Source: Phoronis australis
Lineage: Eukaryota > Phoronida > Phoronidae
Assembly: GCA_002633005.1 (NCBI GenBank)
Contig: NMRA01000793.1
Coordinates: forward strand, 1-64,000
Direction: 5' to 3'
Length of the DNA: 64,000 nucleotides
Shown here: piece by piece, positions 11,824 to 23,800 of the stretch
Numbering within the stretch: position 1 is the first letter of the stretch
How the letters are laid out: each line of letters begins with the position of its first letter
Made by a program: the position numbers and the translations under genes
Notes under the pieces: model-generated
What the model was told of the DNA's origin: nothing
What the model saw: the letters and a program-made list of their open reading frames with translations, nothing else
Database searches by the model: none

Positions 11824-14800
11824 CACCCACGCTCACAAACACACTCATGTATATGGATGATGTGGAGACTGTAAAGTTAAAAATCTTCCAGGTAGAAGGG
11901 AAATCCATGCTGACTACGTAAATCGCTTAAGAGGAGCAATGGCGAATATCAACAAAGACGACAAACGCGAAGCAGGACACCAAATTGAGGACTTTATCGT
12001 CGACTGTTCATACAAACAATACGTCTGTCTTCTTAGGTAGCTATTGTAGATTTATTGCACCACGTTTTACCGATTCAGTGTCTCCCATCATATAGCTTAG
12101 GGCCCCACGAAAATTGATGACCTCGTCTTTCACGCAAGATACCAACGTTGTTAAACTAGATGCAACGAAAATGGTAATAACCAAGGGGAGGGTGGATGGC
12201 GATAACTTTGAAGACAGTGGTGGCGGGTTCGGAAATTGTGTCGACAGTAGGCTATCCCGGAGTTTTTGCACCCTGTTCTCGAGAATCAGACCGTCGGGCG
12301 ACCAGCAAGCCATGCTGGTAACAAGCTTTGCGAGAATAGCTATGCTCGTCAGAGGAATGCAAATAAAGTGATTAATTTAATATCAAATATTTCAATTGAC
12401 AATTACTGAGGAATATAATATTTATCAAGTGCAGTTATGTGTGTACCTGAACATGATATTTATAGTTACTGTATAGAAATACATCGTATTAGTAGTGTTC
12501 AACTGCACTGTGGCACTTACTAAACAACCTTAAGTCCTTGGCGCTCCCTTTATGAGGAAAGGTGGCGAGAATGGTTGGAATGAAGGGACAGGCGAGTTGC
12601 CACTGTGATCTCGCGTAGCATTCCAAGCAGTAGACAAAGCAAGCCTGTCACCTCCGTGACTTCTTCGAACCAGTACTTGTCCCCACTCTTAAATTTCAAC
12701 ACTGCCATCATCGAACTCTATGCACCAACGACAAAAGCTTTTCCCCAACGGAAACGATTACACTAGCACCGGAAGCACGCCGAGAAATGTGTTTCTATGG
12801 TACGCGGATGTTTCTTTTTAGAACGTTTGTAATGCACTCGTAATACAAGTGAAATGCCCTCATTCATACGAGTGCAGACATTTGTTCCTTCGCTGCCAGG
12901 TGGATTCGAGCACAAGTCTTACGAGTTCATGCACGTGTTTTGGGGTGCTGCAACAGTAGTTTGTACAGCTCTTGTGAATTCGAAGTGTGACCGCTCAGTT
13001 TTGGTGAATGAGAACACTTATGTTGCACTCTTTTATACAGGGCACAGTAATGGCAGATTTCTTCACACTCGCTCAAGCAAGTGTATTTTTACTCGTTCTC
13101 GGCTGGCGGCGAAGGAACGAAGCTACAATGTGTGCACTCATCAGAGCGATCAGGGGGATCCAGGATTTTGAGTTATGGGGGGCCAGAGGAGAGTATAGTT
13201 CTAATTCACGGGGCGGCCAATAAAATCCAAAGCGAGGCTCAATGCGATAAACAAAGCGGAAGTTGACATTGTGTGAGTTAAATGACTGGTCTTTCGAGTC
13301 CATTGACTGTAATATTAAATCTTGAAAATGTGTCAACAACTAACCACAAAAACGTAGAAAATTACATTTGTAAAACAATTCAATGCACCAAAGAGTTGTC
13401 TGACGAAAGGGTTTAAGTTAGTTTTTCTGAAAAGTACGTTCCAAACATGACAGTAAATATGACCAAATTGCGGCGATCGTGTTATGGATTACGTAGGCTA
13501 TACATGTATTCTGAATGCGGGGTTACGTTTTTTCTTGTAAATTGTTGATAAAAATGCTTTCTACACAAACCGGGTCATCTGCTCGTATTTTTGACGAGAT
13601 GAAGATCAATTTGACAGTGAAGGCTCATCGCATTTTATTGTCATGTGCCAGTCACATTTGGTTGAGTTTATTGATCAAGAATATTAACAGCAAGCATAGC
13701 CTAGGTTCTGGTAGTGAGGTAGGGTCTACCGAGACTAACAGTTGGTTTGTCATTGATCTGCAAGAATGAGTGATGTTATTAAAACTGTTTTTATTAAAAT
13801 AAGTACCAGGCAGGTAATTGAAGCTGAAAATTATTTGACCATCAATTTTGCTTTCTTAGTTTTAATAATTCTTAGTGTATTTCATGTGTTAGGTTTCAAA
13901 TATTAATCGGGGCCAGTTTGAATTTTAAAATTAAACGTTCATCCAAAGCATTACATGAAAAAAATACTCATCTCGTTTTCGAGCTTAATTTCAATTAACT
14001 GGACAGAGCATGCAAAGTTGTGAATCATGTTTCTTCAGGGGCCTCATTCATCCGAGGGGAAAGGTACCTGTGCCTTCTGAGAGGGAATTTTTTCGCCGAG
14101 TGAGGGGGAAATTCTACTTCTCGATCATCATGCACCCCCGTCGTGTTGCAATCTCTCATAGGCTCCGACTCAAGTAGTATTTTGTGCTCTTTCAAATTTT
14201 TACCTGTGTTGTTAAAAGTAATTTGAATTTCGAGGGGATATTTTCAATCGCTTTAGGAGACTTTTTAGGCCTCTTGCGGGAATTTCGCGTGAGAGGGGAA
14301 TGAGCCCTATACCAGGTTCCAAAATCGAGAAATTGAGGGCCCTCTCCTGTATTGGAACGAAATGCTTCTTGTTGTAACCCGTAGTCATGAAAACATAGCC
14401 TGGCTGGCCGAAGATTCTCCGGTCGTTGCTATGATTCTCGGCAACCGAAATGCAACAAAATGTGATCAAACATTCATCAAATTTACCCAGAAATATTCTC
14501 CTTCGTCGTGGCGTATGGACACGACCCTACGCCTTCGTATTTCAACGTCCTTACTAGGAATTGTAAAAAGACAGTTGAATGTCCTTTTTTCTATCCTTAT
14601 CGCCATTCGAGCAACGCGGAATACAACTATACCGATTTACCATTTAGCGGAGCTATCGTGGTGAGCCTCGCGCTTCTTGTCTGAGTGAATCAGGCGTATT
14701 AATCAGGATTTTGAAAATCAGACATTTGCACCCCCGAACTGCCAAATGGATTTTAGAGGGGTTCATGGCCCCCTTGCCCCCTTAAATCCGCCACTGGTGT

Positions 14801-17800
14801 GTGTAATCCACGTGTTTAGTGCACTCGTATGACGCGTGCATTACACACGTTCTCAAAAGAACACGTTCGGAGCTTAGAAAGTTGCTTGGGAATTGTCGCG
14901 AGTTCCTTCTTGTATAGGGCAAGAAATGGTTCAAGGAAGCCATCGTCATTAAGACATTGAATCCACCACTCAATAGACACGGTAGTGATAAATTTGCACT
15001 GTCTGCTTCTGGGAACGCCGCACTCCCGAGGGCTTAAGGATTTTTAGTAACAGCATTTGTCCACTTGAACGATTTAATTTCTCTTTGATCATAGAAATAC
15101 ATGTGCTGGCACCTTTTTAGGGACGACTTTGTATCGTTCTTCGACCCCACGTATGGCAATTGCTTCACGTACAACAGCGGCGCTCGCTACGTCCAGAAAA
15201 CAGAAATCGTTGATGTACATGGAACCGGTCCCGATCACGGTAACTGTAAACAATTCCCTTTTAGCTTTGAGTGGTCGACAATACAAAACAAAATATGCGT
15301 AACTGCGAACGTTTCCCCCGTGATTGAGTGGGAGCAGGTAGGCAATGACTGATGATAATACATGCACTTCTGGTGCGATGATAAAAGTGCAGTCATGTAG
15401 TAATAGACTATAAAGTAAGTTGTTTTCGTGACATGTTTGGGAGGGGGGTCTCGGTCAAGGGTCATTTACTAAAGGTTAAAGGTCAAAGGACTCGTGTAAT
15501 GGATGGGACTGAAAGTGACGTCATTCGCAAACGGGGAAAAGTGACAGTGACATCACAGTTTAATAGGCCCTAGAAGTGACGTCTTCGGGTCGCTTTGGAG
15601 AGGGATAGCGATCCAAGGTCAAGGTCATGCGTGTAACCGGAAATTGTCGGTGAACCAGAGAGAAGTGAAAACGAGGTGAGGTCCTAGTCGAATCAGACGC
15701 AACGTGACTACTGACATCATCAGGTAGGTCAACGCGTGTCACTATCTACTACCTGGATGTTCTGTCACTCAAAGGACGTTAAAAACGTCCAAATGAGGTT
15801 GTACAGTTCAACTGATTGAGAGTGGGAACAAAATATAGATTCCATAATGTTGCGAACTGAATAAGAAGAAAAGGTTGATTACCTTCATGTGTGCGCCACG
15901 TGTCGTTGTGGTCGTTGTACAAGTTATCCCCCGTTGTTCTCTCTCTCTCTCATTTCTTAACAACAGACAGATATCACGTGTGTCTAGTCCGTGAATGGGA
16001 CTAGAAAAATTGTATTTTGCAGGCCAGATTTTCTTCCGTGACTGTCTGTGGAAACCACAGATGCTTTTCCTTGTCGAAAGCTTCTCACATGCAGGGTTTA
16101 ATCACCTCCTCGAGGTAGTTACCGGATATGGCCATGCACGCCGAGTTTGTGTCAATCTCGTATTGACTCGCAATATTCGAAATCGGGCCTGTCGACAAAC
16201 TTTAACATGAAGTCGTAGTAAAACTCTAACATGCGTTTCTTTGCGTACTGGTAGACAAAATCCTATTTGGAGTGGGAAGTTCAGGAGGATAGTTTTTAAT
16301 CTCCAATTCGTAGGTTCCGTCTCCGATGTAGTTGACATGTCTAAATTTCGGGAACTGGACCTCCCGTTGAGCCTTAGTCCCTCCTCAGTACTTGAGATCA
16401 CGATGCCTTTGTTGATTCGTTACCGTCTTACCATACAAAGGTTGCCTATAAGCTTCATTGTCTGCGCTACAATGGCCTTGTTTCAGTCTTTGTCCCCTTC
16501 CCACCTAGCATCGCCGAATTCCTCACCAAAACTTTCGAAACATTTTTCGGAAGCGAATTCGACAACGATGTTTGTTATTTTTAGGCTGTGATCCAAGTAC
16601 CATTTCAGAAGCGGGGTTGCCAATAGAAGAAACTTTGCACCAGAGATCGTCGTGGTCGACTCATGGTTTTGTTTTTCTCTGTAAACTCCTGCATAATGTC
16701 TCCAATGTCGTCTGGACTGATGTATACACACCTGAATGTAGGTTGCACATTTCTGAAAAGTGCACCCGCAGATGCCATGGAATTTTGACGTCATATTTCA
16801 CACTCCCGAACAGAGTACCTTTTGGAAAGAATGTCTTTATTTGTTTGCTCATCAAGCTATAGAAACGTTCCGTGAGTAATTCTCGTCTTCTGATAAAAGA
16901 ACGTAGGACATCGTCTTGCCGTTTCAAATCCTCAAATTCGCACTCCCAGATCTCTTCGTTATCGTGATGATGTAGTCTCTAATCTTTCTGGTGTTTTCCA
17001 AGAGCTCACTTACATATGTATGGCAATGTTTCGAGTTTCTTTCCTCGTCGTCGGTGCGCCGCTTGGTTTCGTTGTTAGAGTACAGTCATGACCGTGCCAG
17101 TAACATCCATAAAATTGGAACACTTTGTGTGACCGACGACAGAAACCCTCCACTTTAATACGACGCTCACCCACTCTCCTTTCAATCCCATTGAACTGGT
17201 GACGCATACTGATTCCGCGTAGGAAATTGTTTCCCTGGCCGCGACGATTAAATGATCCGGTCGGTTGCTTGTTCATGATGCTGCGAAGGTAAAGAGCATT
17301 TACATAGAAAACCCATAATCTTTTACACCATCTTTGGTCTTTTTCCTACTTATTCTATCCCCTATGGCGTATAAATGCCTTTCCGTTTTCGTGGTACCAG
17401 TGGAAAACAACACTGGGACCTCCGACGACACTACTTTTGAACGTATAGTAAAAGTCATAGTGCTTTCCCTCAAACAGCGTAAAGAATACGTTACCGATAT
17501 TTTTGGAGAGAATCTTCGTTGTCAGTCCGGGCACGCTGATGCCATCAAACCCCTTCTCCCTGTAAAACACTGCCATGGTATTGACGGCTTCCAGCATAGG
17601 TCCAGTGTCTTTATCATTGTACCATACCAAATAATCCTTCAGACTCGTTATGTTGTTGTCTTTCCATGTCTTAAGACCGGGCTTCATCTTCTCCCCTGCA
17701 GACAGCCGCTTCAGGTGGTAGATCCGTTTCCTCTAGTTTAGCCAGGTTATCCACGTACTCGTAGGGGAAACAACCTTTCTCTTCAGCCGTCTCGTACGCC

Positions 17801-20800
17801 TTAACAACTTCCAAACAGACGACGCGTTCAGTTGCTAAGAGACAATGAATTCGATACGCGATTGACAGTGTAGTAATTTAGATCTGATTATGGTATAATA
17901 CATTAAGTGTTAAACTCGTTTTCGATGTTTCTTACCCCATAGCAACTGTCCAAGAACAGTGCCTCCGCATGCTGGCGTTGCAGTCGTTCCGCCTCCGCTG
18001 TTGCTACTTCACCATTTTCTCCGTGACCGATGCACTCTATAATTCTGACCCTTTAAGTATCCCCAGTCTCTTGGACCCCTTCACCGCACCAGTACTTCCT
18101 ACTGTAGGAAAGGCACTCAACGTCTGTGTTACTGACACGGAGCAGCTCCTTGATGCAGTGGAGATGCACCCATGCCCCATAACAGGCGGAGGCTTTTCGA
18201 AGAACTTGGAAAAAATTTTTTTCAAGACCTAGCTGATGACAGCACAAGAGTGTATGCGCTCAAGACTATTGCTCCTAGATTTTACTCCAGCCCCAAAGAA
18301 CTGGTCAAGAGTGCCCACGCCATTCTTAGAGAACAGTGAAGGGAAGACAACGACCTAAGAATTAGACTGGGCAACAACCATGTGACTAACAAGATTCATA
18401 TGCGCGTCAAGAAAGGGGCTGAAATTACGTTCAGTCCGAAATTCGAAGAAATGTTGAAAATCGATCAGGAGAGCTATACCGACAACCCGGGTACTTATTG
18501 CGTCAAAAAGGCCAATGTTCCATGCTCCCTATGTCTAATGTGATCTTGTGAAATCGCCTCTGATCAAAAAAGGGCCGATGCTATTGGGAAGATCGCTTTA
18601 CGGACTGGAGCAGACTTTGCAGATGATTTACAGAAAGGAACGGTAGCCAGAACAGCAGCCTCCAATAGGGCGATTTAAGCAGCCAACACGTTTTTAAACA
18701 GATTGTCTTCTTACATCGCGCCACTCCCACGGGAGAAGATACTTATAAAACATAAAGTAACAACCAAAAGAGTTATTTCTAAAAGACCGAACTATAAGAA
18801 AATAGCAACATCGCAGTGCAGAGGTATTTTTTTAGAACAGCTCTTGTACACGACAAGTCCTGTGAGTGTGTTAAAAGCGAGCTCGATTTGTTTGCCGTGT
18901 CTTCTACTCAGACAAGCATTGAACACGGTCAATGGGGGAAACACAAGACTCACCCCAGAGTTACATGTAAGGACGACGGACTGCTGCAATTTTTGTCTCT
19001 GGTTCCGGTGACGAATACGTGAACGTGGCAAACACGGAATTTTATGCCAGAGCAAAAATAACCTACGCAGATAGATAGGATATCACTGAAAATGTCGATT
19101 GTGTCCCAACCAACCTGTGGCTACATTCGATGTTCAGTCAAGTAGACATCTTGAACGAAAAGCTGATTTCTCCTTCAACCAAGACTTGCAGCTGCAGAGC
19201 CTACTTAAAAACACTGTTGTCTTACGGAAGCGAGGTCAAGAACGGATATTTGACTGCAGCACTCTGCTATAAGAATACTATCGGGAAATTTTATTCCCTA
19301 AGCGATGTCAAGTTAGGATATAAATTTCAGGATGATAGTACGAACCGAACTGGAAATATATATACTAAAGAAAGTGGAAATTGAACTCGCAAAAGGGCTT
19401 GTTCGTTTGTCTGTGAACTGTGATTTAGCGTTCCTATATGTTACACCTGTACTTCACATGATAAAAGAATGTACCAAATGGAGTTCATTGATTGTTTCAA
19501 CGAGAATCTCGCCATCACTAATATTATTTATTCCAGTTTGAAGTATACAATTTTCAGTTGACCTAATTATCGGTGTGTTCTATCTGTGTTATGGGTGTTC
19601 AATCACGTAGAAAAATGAATACCGTCTTTGTCAGAAACACAGTGCATGTATGTCTTTCATTCATCCGTGTTCTTAACCAGTTCCAGCTATACCAGAACTG
19701 ATATCTTTTTGTCGGGTGCTCCAAAACTAATGCCACATAGACTTATATATAGGTAAATATGATTTCTACAAAATCTGTTTTGTATTTAGGCCTGGTGATG
19801 ACCCTGAATGTGGAACAAAACGAGTACATGTCCTTGACAGAAAGTGCAGGCGTTCGCATGGTTATACATAACGATACTGTGATGCCCTTTCCTGCTGACG
19901 AAGGGATAAATCTGGAGCCGGGGAAGCTTCATATGATTGGCATGAGACAGGTAAGTGCTGCAGTAAACGTTATAAAATACGTGATGCGAACACACAGCCG
20001 GTTGAAGGGGTTGTTACCATAGACGTACAAATTACTAGTACCATATAGGCCCTGTTCCATGTTGCGTAGTGTTCATTCAGAAGGTTGCAAAACAATCGCC
20101 GAATTTTTCGGAAGTTTCAGCACATTTTGGTGTAGCTGACAACAGACTCAAGGTCTAATTAACTGATTTTTACATAGCCTGCAAGATGTTCACTATGCTG
20201 TCGTCGACAAGGTCCGATATTGTCGTCGAAAGTGCCCACGATGAAAAATTTGCTAATTTGCTGAGAGAACATGTATCCTGGCTGTTTCATTGCAACATTT
20301 GTTAATTAATTGTTTCTTTTGCTTTGTTCGCTATGCGTAGGTTCAAATCTCTCGGATAGGCGTACCGCACGGTAAATGTGAAGACCCGTCCATTTCCAAC
20401 AAAACTCGCAATCTGTACGAAGAAGATCACGGGGTGCATTACTCGCAGCAGGTAAGATGATGCGAGGATCTGCGAATCTGTCTTCCACAAAAGAAACTAT
20501 CGTTTGAAATACAGCAGATAACGCTTTAACCATTTGTAATACTTCGGTATATTTGTAAGCCATTTTCCCCACTTCTGACATTTGGGACACTTTGGGTAAG
20601 CCAACAAGTCATCAGATGCGAGTGTATTGGCAGAATCTTACGTAAGATCTAAGCAGAAATCTTTGATGCGTTGGTTCCGTTATTACAACATCTCACCCAC
20701 AACTGGAACTCCTGCCCATTTTATTCAACTGTCATGTTGTCCTATCTCGACCGCCTTTGTATACCTGCAATCGTGTTCCGAGATCCTCACCCTCTGTACT

Positions 20801-23800
20801 GTGTTGTATCTTCGTTTTTTGTTGGAGGTAACAATCTTGGCTGTGCTGTTCGAAGAATGTCCCAATCCCAATTTTCCGCTGCACATCATTCCACCTGTCG
20901 ATGACGTATCCTGTTCGCAGCTTATTCAACCGTAGATGTAGCTCTCCAGCTTCTTCCACTTGGCACTCCAATGTTGCTGTTATTAGTAACGGTTCCTTAC
21001 TACCACGTAAGGTCACCACAGCTCTAACCTTGAACGTCTTTCACTTTTCAGCAATTGACGAAACTAGTAACGTTACTTTAGTTGGCGAGCTATACAATCC
21101 CGCGTTATTGAAACTCCATCTGATTTTTAAAGCAAAAAGTGTCCGCGATAATCTTGGCACCAGACTGTGCAGGTAACACCACAATTTTGGCTTGTTAGAT
21201 TTTACATTTATGCTGACCTTTTACAACAAAGCTGATATTTAACACCTCTAACGTTGCTGATATCCTTCAATATTTCATCACAGACCTTTCCCAACCTTAA
21301 ACATTTTACAGATTTCTCTGAAGTTGGTGGAATTCTTACTCCCGAGTGCGCGAATGCTGTGCTTTGCTGTATAACTCCTTCCTGAGTCGCCAAACTTCTC
21401 GAATTGTCTGGTTTGAAGTTCATCCTTGCCCACTCAGCTTATCTTCCTAAAGTTGTGACGAAGGATTCAGTCATGATAGTAATGTCGTCCACAAATACCC
21501 AGTTACGCGTCTGTTAACTATATCCAAGCATTGCACCTTTCGCTCAGTTATAGTTATTTATAATAGCATATGAAGAGAATGATGGCACTCTAAGAACTTT
21601 TTTTCTATCTTCTGCCACTCTTTAATGAAATTGCCAATGATGCATGTCGTACCGATGCAACTGAAGTAGTATTCAATCATTGCCCTGAGCCCGTCATAAA
21701 TTGCATCCCCGGGACAGGTCTTTACACATTGGTTATTTCTAGCGAAAATTACTAAGAGGTTCTTATTAAACGTGTTGGCTTGATATATCAGCTCTGCGAT
21801 GACAGCCTTGTGGTCTATATATCCACAGTGGCCAGGCAATCCGTCTTTCTTTATGTACGTGGTTGCCATTTTGATAGGACTGACATGAAGATATTAGATT
21901 ATTTCATGCACTTCATACTATCACTACAAGCCTTGCCTAAAAATTGTGATTTGAACTCCTACAGGTTGCCAATAAAAGCCTTTCATTTGCACAACTTCTC
22001 CCTATGCACTTCTTAATGTGGTAAGCTCCTCCCTTGCGTCATCCCTTCATTTCCTCAGCCCTTCTTCTCAGGTTCACTTGCTGACTTCAACTGGTGCTTC
22101 AACTATTCGATTTCTTTTTAGGGCCGCTATTCTCCGTTAACATTTAGCCGGTCCGCTGCACTGATCCCTAATGACTTGCTTGCTTCTCATTGCAATTCCT
22201 TCTTCACAGATACCATAAACGATTGTCTTCGTTGTTTTGAGCTTATAATATTCTTTGTCCCTCTAATAAGTGCCAGGTCTAGGTCAATCTGTCGGTCGTC
22301 GTCAAGCTTACTCTACATACCCTATCAGCTGCNCTGAGCGTTCTGTTTCAAATTGCCTTCTCACCCAAACGAACTGAAACAAAGTCTGTCTCGTTAGATG
22401 CAATTTGTAATGCCTTTGGAGTGTTTGTGAGTGCAAATGATTTGACAAGCCAGCAATGAATAAATCTATGCGTTACCGGCTTTAGGTGCAATAAAACTAA
22501 TTGACAGGACACCGAGGCCGTGTGAGCTCATGCTAATTTAGTGTTTGCTGACAGAAACTGTTGTGAAACAACTCGATTTCCATCCCACGGCTAGGTGACA
22601 GGGGAATCTTTATTTGCGTTTTCATTACTCAAATAATGATTGTCAATGTACAACTTCTGCCCAGACGGTGCTGTGGCCAAAGCGGAACCCGAGTGAATTC
22701 GCGGCCCCCGACGAGTAAGTAGATTTGCAGTTTCGTGGCTAATTCACCAACATAATCACGTGCACATTACTTTGGCTCACTAGTATAGTATTTTCTTGAG
22801 TCGAAGTTTAGTTTCCACTGATTTTTGGCTGGTTAATGTTCGTAATGTCTGATTAGTTTCCGAGCCACTGGCCGGGATAACTATGAAGGCAATCCGGCCG
22901 TCCGCGACGGGCTTGATCGGGCTCCGAGCCACTAGCCAAGATAACAAGCGTTTTGTGTTTAGAACTCAAAAAATCATTAGTCTAAACAACACAGATCTAG
23001 GTTCTCCTGTCTTTATCTCACGGGAAATACTTCGAAATTATCTCCGAACAGACCCCAAACTCCTGGTACGGACCTTATTGGCCTGCCGAACTTTGTAGGC
23101 TACGGTGTGTCCAAATACCAATAAATCCGTAAGAGCGAAATAAAACAACACGTTTTTATAAGAACTCGGTGTGTTTTTATGGATTTTACATCGAAGTTTG
23201 ATGATTTATTGCTGTTAAACGATGACTTCCAGCGATAAGCTGACACCAGTAACTCCTGTTGTGAACTGCTGAACAGACTGCTTGTGAAACTGATGTCGTC
23301 ATTGGATAATTTCAACACCTCCGTCTGCCGTCAGGTGTCAGGTAACGCAACCGTACGGTTCGTTATGGAGTAGAACTACTCGAACTAAATTGATACAAAT
23401 TAGGTTGTTTTTTGGGTGACATGCTCCTTTAAGACATTTGTTGTAAGCACGTCACATTGAGAATACGTTAAATGGTATAAAGAGACCTATTGGTGGAACA
23501 AACAAACACATAAATAATTAATTTGCACAAAGTTGTGCTTCTCTAATATAAATGTTTTCAGCAGCGGAAAGATTAGAGTTTTACCTCAGGGGCTTGTAAG
23601 GTATATTCTATTCTCTTTCCGGACAAGAAGTGTACATGTACCTACAGATTCACTCGTGTTAGAAGATGTTTCTTTCCAAAACAACCGAGCCACTTCTTTA
23701 GAACAGGTCTCATAAAAGCCATTGTCAAAACACCAGTAATTACGAATATATTATGCAAAAAGCATCACTGAATAAGGTTATCTTGCGAAAACAAGAAAAC

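Larger units (their letters stand above)
15990..19400. mobile_element. Polinton/Maverick-type element relic in gene A intron 4
   Basis: Protein-primed-type family B DNA polymerase fragments run on the minus strand (about 16100-17880). Virion-structural-like fragments run on the plus strand (about 17960-19390). This diverging layout of polB beside capsid-type genes is characteristic of Polinton/adinto-like elements. I found no integrase, packaging ATPase, protease or terminal inverted repeats, so the copy is partial or rearranged. All reading frames are broken. Limits are approximate. Confidence 0.75.

Noticed and set aside
11412-11921. Long open frames of 110-169 codons on both strands
   Set aside because: They are created by the N run and the CA repeat on either side.
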